From: Xanthomonas campestris pv. phormiicola
Lineage (GTDB): Bacteria; Pseudomonadota; Gammaproteobacteria; Xanthomonadales; Xanthomonadaceae
DNA: 64,000 nucleotides
NCBI GenBank assembly: GCA_025666215.1
Contig: CP102593.1
Coordinates: forward strand, 3,299,001-3,363,000
Direction of reading: 5' to 3'
The first letter of the stretch is position 1, and the number at the start of each line of letters is the position of its first letter. Positions 29,820-41,230 of the stretch are shown in pieces. A program made the position numbers and the translations under genes. Below the pieces are notes generated by a model, which searched no databases, was not told the DNA's origin, and saw nothing but the letters and a program-made list of their open reading frames with translations.

Positions 29820-30113
29820 ATGAGCACTAAGAGATTCTCGATCTCCAATGACATGGTTCAGATCCTGGGTACTTTGGCCGAGGGTACGCACCAAGACGCC
29901 AACACCATCTTGCAAGAGGCGCTAGGGCTGTACGCCGCGGCACTCAAAGGCAAATCGGAAGGCAAAAAGCTTGGACTCTACGAGCAGACGCCGCAGGGCG
30001 AGGCAGACATCACCACATCGTTCACCGTTACCGGCGATTGGGGCGACCTGAGCGAGCTTACCCGAGAAGATGGATTCGCGGTTCCGAGGCACAGTGCGGC
30101 GGAGATGGAATGA
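29820..30113 (+). CDS. Ribbon-helix-helix-like small protein (putative regulator)
   Basis: 97 residues starting MSTKRFSISNDMVQ. A short N-terminal strand followed by two helices (LGTLAEGTHQDANTILQEAL, LYAAALKGKSEGKKLGLY) fits the ribbon-helix-helix fold of small DNA-binding proteins and antitoxins. The tail after about residue 55 is polar and acidic. GC content is visibly below that of the neighbours. The stop overlaps the next gene's start (ATGA). A start at 29763 is possible but lacks the fold. Target and role are unknown; it may regulate its membrane-protein partner. Confidence 0.6.
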   Translation: MSTKRFSISNDMVQILGTLAEGTHQDANTILQEALGLYAAALKGKSEGKKLGLYEQTPQGEADITTSFTVTGDWGDLSELTREDGFAVPRHSAAEME

Positions 30114-30418
30114 ACGATCCCGACAAGGAAGTCAGACCGGAGACGACGCCCAACATCCTGCACATGCTGACTCCGAAAAATGGAGACGCGAAGTTCAAAG
30201 TGACGGTTGAGTCGAAAGAAGACGAGAGAGATCAAGCCCACCGCCATAAGTCGGAGAACCTGGTCACCATTGCACTGCTGGCCATCGTCGTTGTCTGTGG
30301 AATCATCGCCGCTCTACTGCTCATATTCGGCGACGTGGAGCAAAAGAAGATTGGCATGGGACTGTTGGTATCGGTCATGACAGGCGTCATCGGCAGATTG
30401 TCAGCACCCAGGAAATAA
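30110..30418 (+). CDS. Small two-TM membrane protein coupled to the RHH-like gene
   Basis: 102 residues. A charged cytoplasmic N-terminal half (about 50 residues, rich in Lys/Asp/Glu) is followed by two hydrophobic segments, LVTIALLAIVVVCGIIAALLLIFG and IGMGLLVSVMTGVIGRL, ending in SAPRK. It starts on the ATGA that ends the preceding gene, so the two form one translational unit. Low GC relative to the chromosome suggests recent acquisition. I do not recognise the family. Confidence 0.6.
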   Translation: MNDPDKEVRPETTPNILHMLTPKNGDAKFKVTVESKEDERDQAHRHKSENLVTIALLAIVVVCGIIAALLLIFGDVEQKKIGMGLLVSVMTGVIGRLSAPRK

Positions 30419-30558
30419 AAGAAAAGGCGCGGCGCGGATGCCTGGCCATTTTGCCGCTGGAAAAGCCTCTTGCGCAATTCGTCTCAACGCCACCGCCACG
30501 GCGCGCAACCGCACCCACGAAGCCAAAGCCAAGGCCTATTCCCAGCGCTGGCGCGCGC

Positions 30559-32289
30559 TCAGCGCTGCAGGTTCTGCAGCGCTGCGCTCACGTACACCAG
30601 CGGCGCGTTCCAGTTGATCGCCACCTCGTTGCTGGCGTAGCTGCACTCCTGGTCCAGGTAGGACAGCGCCGGCAGCGACGAGGCATAGCCATGCTTGCAC
30701 TCCCCGGCGTCCTGCTGGCCCGGCTGCGGACCGCCGACCAGCAGGCCCGGCACCGGCATGGCGACGCCGTCGGCGATGGAGATGCGATGGTGGATATGCA
30801 TCGGCGAACGCGCGCCGATGCCGGTCACGAACGACATGCCCAGCGGATTGCGCCCGAGCACGTAGTCCAGCTGCGACTGCGCGGCCTGCAGATACTCGGG
30901 TTTGTGCTGCAGCTGATAGGCCTGCAGCAGCAGCATCGCCTGGTTCAGCGCGGTGCTGTTGCTGCCCCAGTGGAAATCGCCCGGCGCCATCGCCACCTTC
31001 CACGCCGAGCCCTGCCAGGTATGCAGCAGCTGCGTGGCCACGCTGTCGATCTCCTGCGCGATGCGCGCCTGGTCCGCATGCGCGCTCAGCCGCGTGCGGT
31101 GCTGCGCCAGCGACATCCACGCCAGCCCGCCGACCGAGCCCCAGTCCGGCACGCTTGCGTGCACGTTGCGCGCCATCGCCGCGTCGTAGAACGCGTCCTC
31201 GCCGGTGGCCAGGTACAGCTCGGTGGCGGCCCAGGCGAATTCGTCGTCGAGCTTGGCGTCGTCGTAGCCGCCGGTGTGCACGTCCGCCGGCTGCCGGTAG
31301 ACGTCGTCCGGATGCGCCTGCGCCCAGGCCCAGGCGCGGCGCGAGGCCTGCAGCATGCGCCTGGACACGCCGTCGAAGCGATCGTCGAACGGGGCGTAGA
31401 TGCGGCTGGCCTGGGCCATCACCGCAGCGAAATCGAGCGTGGCCGCGGTGCTCTTCTGCACCACGTAGCGCGGCGCGCGCGCCTGGTCGGGCATCTGCAT
31501 GCCGCCGAAGTCCAGGTTGGTCAGCTTGTGGTAGACGCCGCCGTCGCCCGGATCCTGCATCGCCAGCAGCCACTGCAGGTTCCAGTCGACCTCGCGCAGG
31601 ATGTCGGGCACGCCGCCGCCACTGTCCGGGATGCCTTCCTTCTGCGCGGCGAAGTAGGCCGGGAATTGCTCGTAGGCGGCCAGCAGGGTGTACACGGTGA
31701 TGCCGGAATTGACCACGTACTTGTTGTAGTCGCCGGCGTCGTACCAGCCCTTCGGCGCGGAGATCGCCGTACCGGTCGGGCGCCCTGGCGAAGCCGCCGA
31801 GGCGTGGATCAGCACGTGGGTGTCCGGATGCCCTTGCGCGCGCGCGTGGCGGCCGGCGTACTCGCCGGGCAACGCGGTGCTGGCGCGGTTGTAGTAGTAG
31901 GCCTTCAGCGCCGCGCGCGCCACCGCATCGTAGGCGTCGGCGGCAATGGCGAAGCTGTCCGACGGCGGCAGCCCGTCCACGCGCAGGCGATAGTGGCCCG
32001 GCGTGCGCAACCCGGAGAAGTCGGCGATGCGCACCGTCTGCTGCGCCGGCGCCCACATCGCCGCCGGCCCCAGCGTGCCGCGCAGCACCACCTTGCCCGA
32101 GTCGGCGCGTTCGACCGCGAACGCGTCGCCATGGCCATCGGGCACCACCGCGAGCTTGCTGGCGGCCGGCAGGTAGCCGACCTGGTTGAGCCGGATCGGC
32201 GACATGGCGGCTTCCTCGGAACGCGAGGCGCAGCCACCGACGAGCAGGCAGGCGAGAAGCAGGCAACGCAAGGCGATGGGCAGGTTCAT
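30559..32289 (-). CDS. GH9 family cellulase-type lipoprotein
   Basis: 576 residues with a lipoprotein signal (LLLACLLVGGC; start at 32289). An N-terminal Ig-like cellulase domain (IRLNQVGYLPAASKLAVV) precedes the (alpha/alpha)6 GH9 catalytic domain. The nucleophile-base pair lies in WYDAGDYNKYVVNSG near residue 183 and the acid Glu in SNEVAINWNAPLVY near residue 551; HHRISIADG and YVLGRNPLGMSFVTG are also family motifs. Expected to cleave beta-1,4-glucans at the cell surface or periplasm, exo- or endo-mode undetermined. Confidence 0.9.
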   Translation of the reverse strand: MNLPIALRCLLLACLLVGGCASRSEEAAMSPIRLNQVGYLPAASKLAVVPDGHGDAFAVERADSGKVVLRGTLGPAAMWAPAQQTVRIADFSGLRTPGHYRLRVDGLPPSDSFAIAADAYDAVARAALKAYYYNRASTALPGEYAGRHARAQGHPDTHVLIHASAASPGRPTGTAISAPKGWYDAGDYNKYVVNSGITVYTLLAAYEQFPAYFAAQKEGIPDSGGGVPDILREVDWNLQWLLAMQDPGDGGVYHKLTNLDFGGMQMPDQARAPRYVVQKSTAATLDFAAVMAQASRIYAPFDDRFDGVSRRMLQASRRAWAWAQAHPDDVYRQPADVHTGGYDDAKLDDEFAWAATELYLATGEDAFYDAAMARNVHASVPDWGSVGGLAWMSLAQHRTRLSAHADQARIAQEIDSVATQLLHTWQGSAWKVAMAPGDFHWGSNSTALNQAMLLLQAYQLQHKPEYLQAAQSQLDYVLGRNPLGMSFVTGIGARSPMHIHHRISIADGVAMPVPGLLVGGPQPGQQDAGECKHGYASSLPALSYLDQECSYASNEVAINWNAPLVYVSAALQNLQR

Positions 32290-32381
32290 GCGCCGATACT
32301 GGCCGGCCACGATGACGGCTGCAAGCGCTGCGCGACGGGCTTTCAGCCGCGAGCCGGGGATGGCGAAGTCGCCGCGCGCGC

Positions 32382-33275
32382 TCAGCCCGCCAGCGACCGC
32401 GCCTGCAGCGTCGCCAGTTCGTGGGTGGTGACGAAACGGCCCTTGCCGTCGCGCGCCAGCTGCGCCAGCGCGCAGTCCGGGTCGTGGGTGAAGAACAGGT
32501 GCACGTTGCGCGCCAGCGCGTCCTCCAGGAACGCGCGCTTCTCGTCGATCAGCAACTCGGCGTTGCGGTCGTAGCCCATCGTGATCGGCACATGCACCCA
32601 GGAGCGCCCGGGGATCAGGTCGGCGCAGAACGCAACGCCGCCGTGCGCCTGGCCATCGGCCTGCCGCTGCGCACCGACGATCTCGGCCAGCATCAGCCCC
32701 GGGGTATGCCCGTCGCTGAAACGGAAGCGCACCGCCTCGCCCAGCGTGCGCGAGTAGTCGCCGTCGACCAGCTCCAGGCGGCCGCTGGCCTCGAGCAGGC
32801 CGGGCAATTCGGGAATGAAGCTGGCGCGGTCGCGCGGATGCGGCTGCAGCGCGCGCTGCCAGTGCGCCGCGCCGACCAGGAAGCGCGCGTTCGGGAACAG
32901 CAGCTCCGGCGCGGCGCCCTCGCGCCAGGGCGCCAGCAACCCGCCGGCGTGGTCGAAGTGCAGATGGCTCAGCACCACCACGTCGATGTCGGTATGCGCG
33001 ACGCCGGCCTCGTGCAGCGACTCCAGCAGCACGTGGCGGTCTTCCTGGATCCCGTAGCGCTCGCGCAGCGGCGGCGCGAAGAACGCGCCGACACCGGTCT
33101 CGAACAGCACCGTCTTGCCGGCCAGCGGGCGCGCCAGCAGCGCGCGGCAGGCCAGCGCAATGCGGTTGCCGTCGTCGGGCGCGGCCCACTGCTGCCACAT
33201 CGCCTTGGGCGCGTTGCCGAACATCGCGCCGCCGTCGAGCTTCTGGGAATTGCCTTGGATGGACCAGAGCTTCAT
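32382..33275 (-). CDS. MBL-fold metallo-hydrolase
   Basis: 297 residues of the metallo-beta-lactamase fold. HLHFDHAGG near residue 100 supplies the first zinc ligands, with further ligands in [10 protein letters not shown] and CADLIP, and VPITMGYD. The N-terminus [20 protein letters not shown] is the family start, so the ATG at 33275 is trusted. However, the bases directly before it are a 7-bp repeat array with no Shine-Dalgarno. Substrate unknown; lactonases and phosphodiesterases of this group are candidates. Confidence 0.85.
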   Translation of the reverse strand: MKLWSIQGNSQKLDGGAMFGNAPKAMWQQWAAPDDGNRIALACRALLARPLAGKTVLFETGVGAFFAPPLRERYGIQEDRHVLLESLHEAGVAHTDIDVVVLSHLHFDHAGGLLAPWREGAAPELLFPNARFLVGAAHWQRALQPHPRDRASFIPELPGLLEASGRLELVDGDYSRTLGEAVRFRFSDGHTPGLMLAEIVGAQRQADGQAHGGVAFCADLIPGRSWVHVPITMGYDRNAELLIDEKRAFLEDALARNVHLFFTHDPDCALAQLARDGKGRFVTTHELATLQARSLAG

Positions 33276-33314
33276 TTTTCGGGACTCGGGACTCGGGACT
33301 CGGGACTCGGAAAA
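33276..33314. repeat. 7-bp tandem repeat array immediately upstream of the MBL gene
   Basis: Four CGGGACT units bounded by TTTT on the left and AAAA on the right. The left edge touches the MBL start codon, so the array forms that gene's leader. Same family as the arrays at 3961, 7783, 9636, 14496 and 15656. Confidence 0.8.
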
Positions 33315-33391
33315 GGCGCGCAGGCGCTACGCGGCGATGACAAGTCGCCACGGCACGACAGCCGCCGTCGCCGGGCTGCCGAGGCCATGGC

Positions 33392-35137
33392 TCATAGCGC
33401 CGGCGCTGTCAGCAGCACCTCGGCGCTGCCGACCTCGTTGCGCGGGTCGCTGCCGCCGCTGAGCGTGTTGCTGCGCTTGTCCCATTCCACCGTCTGCAGG
33501 TTGCCCCACACGTGGCTGGAGCCGCGGCCGCCCTCGGCGCTGTCGCCGGGCAGCTTGAGCGCGTGGCCCATCGCCTGCAGGCCCTGCACGGTGGCCGCGT
33601 CGAAGGTGCCGCTCTCGGCCTCGATCACGTCCGGCAGCCACTGGTGGTGGTAGCGCGGCAGCGCGGCGACCTGCTGCGCGCTCAGGCCGTCGTCGTAGCC
33701 GAGGATGCCGAGCAGGACCATGGTGATGATGCGGCTGCCGCCCGGGGTGCCGAGCACGATCGCCTTGTCGGCGTTCTCCATGAAGGTCGGCGACATCGAG
33801 CTGAGCGGGCGCTTGCCCGGCTTGGGCGCGTTCGCCGCGTAGCCCATCACCCCGAACGCGTTGGGCGTGCCGGGCTTGAGCGCGAAGTCGTCCATCTCGT
33901 CGTTGAGCAGCACGCCGGTGCCCTTGGGAATCAGCCCGGAGCCGAACAGCAGGTTCACGGTCTGGGTCGCGCCGACCCGGTTGCCCTCGCCGTCGATGAT
34001 CGAGAAATGGGTGGTCTCGTCGTCTTCCAGCGGGGTCGGCTGGCCCGACAGCAGATCGCTGGGCGTGGCCTTTTCCGGGTTGATGGTCGAGCGCAGGCCC
34101 ACCGCATAGTCCTTGCTCAGCAGCACGCGCTGCGGCACCGCGGTGAAGTCCGGATCGCCGAGGAAGAAGGTGCGGTCGCGGTAGGCGCGGCGCATCGCCT
34201 CCACCACCAGGTGGGTGCGGTGCACCGGGTCCATCGCCTTCAGGTCGTAGCCTTCCAGGATCTGCAGCATGCTGGCCAGGGCGATGCCGCCGGACGACGG
34301 CGGCGGCGCGGTGGTGATGGTCCAGCCCTTGTAGTCGAACCGGATCGGCGTGCGCTGCTTGACCGTGTAGCCGGCCAGCTCCTCGGCGGTCCAGTGGCCG
34401 CCGGCCTGCTTGACCCCGGCCAGCAGCTTCTTGGCGGTGGCGCCGCGGTAGAACCCGTCGAAGCCCTTGGCACCCAGCAACTGCAGGGTGTTGGCCAGTT
34501 CCGGCTGCTTGAACAGGTCGCCTTCGGCGATCGGCTTGCCGTTGCGCAGATAGACCTCGCGGGTGCCGGGATAGCGCTCCATCACCTCGCGCCGCGACCG
34601 GTAGCCCTCGGCCATGCGCCGGTACACCGGGAAGCCGTCGCGGGCGATGCGGATCGCCGGCGCCAGCGACTGTTGCAGCGGCAGCTTGCCGTGCCTGGTC
34701 GCCAGTTCCACCAGCGCCGCAGGCAGGCCGGGAATGCCGGCCGACCACGGGCCGTTGACCGAGCGGTCGCGGTCCAGCGCGCCCTTGCCGTCCAGGAACT
34801 TGTCGGCACTGGCCGCCTCCGGCGCGACTTCGCGCGCGTCCAGCATCACGTCCTTGCCGGTCCTGGCGTCGTGCAGCAGGAAGAAGCCGCCGCCGCCCAG
34901 GCCGGAGCTGATCGGCTCGACCACCGCCAGCGTCGAGGACACCGCCACCGCCGCGTCGAACGCGTTGCCGCCCTCGCGCAGGATCTGCAGGCCGGCCTCG
35001 GTGGCCAGGCGATGGCCGCTGGCGACCGCGGCGCCGGGCGGATGGGTGGCGGCGACGGCGGCCGTCGGCGCCTCGGCCCAGGCCGGCGGCGTCAGGACCA
35101 GGGCGAGCAGCAGGACACGGCGGACGAGCGTTCTCAT
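33392..35137 (-). CDS. ggt: Gamma-glutamyltransferase
   Basis: A 581-residue secreted Ntn-hydrolase that cleaves gamma-glutamyl bonds of glutathione. Signal peptide MRTLVRRVLLLALVLTPPAWA (start at 35137). Conserved ASGHRLATEAGLQILREGGNAFDAAVA, SSGLGGGGFFLLHD, LDAREVAPEAA. The autoprocessing Thr is in DDETTHFSII near residue 373, followed by LLNDEMDDFALKPG. Length normal. The start overlaps the upstream ferredoxin stop by 4 nt. Confidence 0.95.
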   Translation of the reverse strand: MRTLVRRVLLLALVLTPPAWAEAPTAAVAATHPPGAAVASGHRLATEAGLQILREGGNAFDAAVAVSSTLAVVEPISSGLGGGGFFLLHDARTGKDVMLDAREVAPEAASADKFLDGKGALDRDRSVNGPWSAGIPGLPAALVELATRHGKLPLQQSLAPAIRIARDGFPVYRRMAEGYRSRREVMERYPGTREVYLRNGKPIAEGDLFKQPELANTLQLLGAKGFDGFYRGATAKKLLAGVKQAGGHWTAEELAGYTVKQRTPIRFDYKGWTITTAPPPSSGGIALASMLQILEGYDLKAMDPVHRTHLVVEAMRRAYRDRTFFLGDPDFTAVPQRVLLSKDYAVGLRSTINPEKATPSDLLSGQPTPLEDDETTHFSIIDGEGNRVGATQTVNLLFGSGLIPKGTGVLLNDEMDDFALKPGTPNAFGVMGYAANAPKPGKRPLSSMSPTFMENADKAIVLGTPGGSRIITMVLLGILGYDDGLSAQQVAALPRYHHQWLPDVIEAESGTFDAATVQGLQAMGHALKLPGDSAEGGRGSSHVWGNLQTVEWDKRSNTLSGGSDPRNEVGSAEVLLTAPAL

Positions 35138-35418
35138 GCGGCGGGGGGCTCCTGTCGGTAAAACTCGGGATGATCGCGCTGCAGTTGCAGCAGCTTGGCC
35201 AGCAGCTGGTCGTGGCTTTCCGGGATCGCCGGATCCGGGTCGATGCATTCGACCGGGCACACCACCACGCATTGCGGCTCGTCGAAATGGCCGACGCATT
35301 CGGTGCAGCGGGCCGGGTCGATCACATAGATCGTCTCGCCCATCGCGATGGCCTGGTTCGGGCAGGCCGGCTCGCAGACGTCGCAGTTGACGCAGAGCTC
35401 GTTGATCTTGAGGGACAT
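35134..35418 (-). CDS. YfhL-type 2[4Fe-4S] ferredoxin
   Basis: 94 residues with two cluster motifs, CVNCDVCEPACP and CTECVGHFDEPQCVVVCPVE. The second has the longer CxxC-x8-C insert typical of the YfhL/FdxA-like ferredoxins, followed by a short helical tail. A cytosolic electron carrier of unknown partner. It overlaps the ggt start by 4 nt, yet no functional link is known. The downstream coaD-rsmD enzymes are in a separate unit. Confidence 0.92.
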   Translation of the reverse strand: MSLKINELCVNCDVCEPACPNQAIAMGETIYVIDPARCTECVGHFDEPQCVVVCPVECIDPDPAIPESHDQLLAKLLQLQRDHPEFYRQEPPAA

Positions 35419-35800
35419 TTCGCAGAAGTCGGCACTAACCGGGCCATCTTACCGGATCGGGCGCGGCGGCCGCGGCATCGCGGTCACGTCCGGCGGGACG
35501 CTGCGTCGCGCAGGCGACGGCTGGATACGCCGGCGGGCCGGGCCGGCGGCGCGGATGCCTGTGGCAAAGTTGCCTATGGCGTCACGACGGGCAACACACC
35601 TGCCGCCCTTCTGGGCCGTGGCACGCGCAGGAGCCGGATCGGGCGATGGATGCCGCTGGCGCGACACAGACGCTGCCGGCGATGGCCGGACGGTCGTGGC
35701 CGCGGGCCAGCCGAAGCTGGCACTGCGTCGGCGGGCACGCGCTGGCCGGCGCGCCACGCCAGGCCGACGTGCCCATGCAGGCACGCCGGCGCGACGGCGC
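35419..35800. other. 382-bp intergenic region without a recognisable gene
   Basis: High-GC sequence between the ferredoxin start and a lipoprotein stop. Open frames exist on both strands but have no recognisable domain and look like by-products of GC content. It presumably contains the promoter of the ferredoxin-ggt unit next to 35418. No repeat element was seen. Confidence 0.5.
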
Positions 35801-36295
35801 TTACTTGGCTTCGACGAAGATGTACTCGGCGCCGGTCGGCTGGATCACGGCCTGCACGCGCGCGTTGTCGGCGGCGGCGCCGATGTAGACCACGCGCACG
35901 CCCTTCATGCTGTTCGGCTCGACCTTGGCGAACGCGGCGGCGATCAGGTCGGCCATCTTGGCCGAGGCCGAGGAACCGAACGCCAGCATGTTGCCCGGCT
36001 GGATGCCGCGGCCGATGGCGGTGGTGGCGCTTTCGACCTGGCGCTCGTACTTGGCCTGGAAATCCGCATCCGACTCCGGCGGCAGGTAGTACAGGAACGG
36101 GCTGTTGGTGATGGTGCCCATGTTCTGCAGCGCCACTTCCTGCAGGTACTTCTTCCAGCCGGCATCGTCGTCCTTGGACGGTGCGACCAGCGCCGCCTGC
36201 GCGTCGGCGGCCGGCTTGGCGGCCTCTTCCTTCTTGCAGGCGGTGAAGCCCAGTGCCAGCGAGGCGATCAGCAGCACGCGTACGGTATTCTTCAT
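35801..36295 (-). CDS. Hypothetical lipoprotein
   Basis: 164 residues. Signal peptide with lipobox MKNTVRVLLIASLALGFTAC, then Lys/Glu/Ala-rich linker and a soluble domain (WKKYLQEVALQNMGTITNSP, FLYYLPPESDADFQAKYERQ, GVRVVYIGAADN, AEYIFVEAK). I do not recognise a named family. A Shine-Dalgarno (GGGAGCC) precedes the ATG. It lies 37 bp downstream of coaD on the same strand, so it may be read through from the rsmD-coaD unit. Confidence 0.8.
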   Translation of the reverse strand: MKNTVRVLLIASLALGFTACKKEEAAKPAADAQAALVAPSKDDDAGWKKYLQEVALQNMGTITNSPFLYYLPPESDADFQAKYERQVESATTAIGRGIQPGNMLAFGSSASAKMADLIAAAFAKVEPNSMKGVRVVYIGAAADNARVQAVIQPTGAEYIFVEAK

Positions 36296-36332
36296 GGATG
36301 GCTCCCTTGTTTGTCTGTGAATGGCGGACGGC

Positions 36333-39659
<3,327 letters not shown>

Positions 39660-39771
39660 CTAAATTGCCACGCACCACGCAGGTCAAGCCGCGCGGTGCC
39701 GGCTGGCAGCCGAGGGTGTTCACAAAGCGCGGCGCAGGCGAGAATCCGTGTCCCCCGTCCGCGCCTTTTCG

Positions 39772-40797
39772 ATGAACGCCAGCGATCCCGTCGCACTGTC
39801 CCTGGACCAGGCCACCGCGCTGGTCGAACGTATCCTGCGCCATGCCGGCTTCGGCCCGGCGCATGTGCGCACCCTCACCGCCACGATCGTCGCGGGCGAA
39901 CGCGACGGCTGCGCGTCGCATGGGCTGTACCGCACCCTGGGCTGCGTGGCGACGCTGCGCAACGGCAAGGTCGTGGGCGATGCCGAGCCGGTCGTGCACG
40001 ATCAGGCACCCGGCATCGTGCGCGTCGATGCCTGCGGTGGCTTTTCGCTGCTGGCGTTCGAGCGCGGCCTGCCGCCGCTGATCGACAAGGCGCGCGGCAC
40101 TGGGCTGGCGGCGCTGGCGATCAACCATTGCGTGCACTTCTCCGCGCTGTGGCCGGAAGTCGAACGCATCACCGAGGCCGGACTGGTCGCGCTGATCTGC
40201 AATCCCAGCCATGCCTGGGTCACGCCGGCCGGCGGCCACACGCCCTTGCTGGGAACCAACCCGCTCGCGTTCGGCTGGCCGCGCGTGGACGCGCTTCCCT
40301 TCGTGTTCGATTTCGCCACCAGCGCGGTGGCGCGCGGCGAGATCGAACTGCACCGCCGCGCCGGCCTGCCGATTCCCGAAGGCTGGGGCGTGGACGCCGA
40401 AGGCCGGCCGAGCACCGATCCGAACGTGGTCGCCGGCGGCGGCGGCGCGATGCTGACCTTCGGCGGACACAAGGGATCGGCACTGTCGGCGATGATCGAA
40501 CTGATCGCCGGGCCGCTGATCGGCGACCTCACCAGCGCCGAATCGCTGGCGCACGATGGCGGCGCCGGCGCCTCGCCCTATCACGGCGAATTGATCCTGG
40601 CGCTGGACCCGGTGCGCTTCCTCGGCGCGGAGTGGGCCGCGCACATGGCCCGCGCCGAAACCTTCTTCGCCGCCTACCAGGACACCGGTGCGCGGCTGCC
40701 CTCGCAACGCCGCTATCAAGCGCGCGCGCTCAGCCTCCGCGAAGGCGTGCGGATTCCGCGCGACCTGCATCGGGACCTGCTGAAGTTGCTGGAGTAA
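39772..40797 (+). CDS. Ldh-family NAD(P)-dependent oxidoreductase
   Basis: 341 residues of the malate/L-lactate/ureidoglycolate dehydrogenase (LDH2) fold, distinct from Rossmann dehydrogenases. Motifs: ERDGCASHGLYRTL with the catalytic His, LAINHCVHFSALWPEVE, GTNPLAFGWPR, VFDFATSAVARGEI and FGGHKGSALSAMIELIAGPLIGD. The substrate could be a 2-oxoacid or a cyclic imino acid as in DpkA; undecided. ATG at 39772 chosen; the GTG at 39748 is also in frame. Confidence 0.87.
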   Translation: MNASDPVALSLDQATALVERILRHAGFGPAHVRTLTATIVAGERDGCASHGLYRTLGCVATLRNGKVVGDAEPVVHDQAPGIVRVDACGGFSLLAFERGLPPLIDKARGTGLAALAINHCVHFSALWPEVERITEAGLVALICNPSHAWVTPAGGHTPLLGTNPLAFGWPRVDALPFVFDFATSAVARGEIELHRRAGLPIPEGWGVDAEGRPSTDPNVVAGGGGAMLTFGGHKGSALSAMIELIAGPLIGDLTSAESLAHDGGAGASPYHGELILALDPVRFLGAEWAAHMARAETFFAAYQDTGARLPSQRRYQARALSLREGVRIPRDLHRDLLKLLE

Positions 40798-41230
40798 GCC
40801 GGCGCAGTGCGGCTGCGCGGGCAAGCGCCAGGCGCCGCCCGCCCTCACGGCTGCGCAGGCGACCAGACGCCACGCCCATCGATCCGAAAGCCCTGCGCGT
40901 CCGCGTCAACGGTAACCAGACATAACGCCGATCGACGGGATTGCCGGGATTCCCCCGGCCTTCGATCTACCGGCAGTGTCGTACTCGCCAGACCCGTAAT
41001 AGGCGCCGTCACGGTCGCGCAGCCGGCCGGCGCCATGGGCGTGTTGATCGCTACGCACCGGCAATCGCGCCACAACGCCCCAGGGCGGATCCGCTCGGCA
41101 CCGGCGGCAGCCATGCAAGGGGCTGCCGCCAGCATCGCGAACCCTCACATCACGGCGCGCCTGGGCAGACGCCAACCGGAAACGGCATCTGCAACATCCT
41201 GGTTCGCACCGGCCGAACGCGCGCTCGCGC
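40798..41230. other. 433-bp intergenic region without a recognisable gene
   Basis: It lies between the Ldh-family gene and the stop codon of the first receptor of the utilization locus. Short open frames on both strands match nothing I recognise. No clear hairpin terminator or repeat array was seen. Confidence 0.5.

Noticed and set aside
29630..29854. Minus-strand Cys-rich 74-codon frame in the low-GC island
   Set aside because: It overlaps the start of the RHH-like gene in antisense, has no recognisable family or ribosome-binding site, and could be a gene scrap at best.
35449..35784. Minus-strand 111-codon frame between the ferredoxin and the lipoprotein gene
   Set aside because: Arg/Pro/Ala-rich without structure or homology pattern; looks like GC-driven noise.
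40845..41135. Minus-strand 96-codon frame in the 433-bp gap, ending in TVDADAQGFRIDGRGVW
   Set aside because: The C-terminal phrase looks faintly pilin-like, but the rest is not supported and there is no ribosome-binding site.
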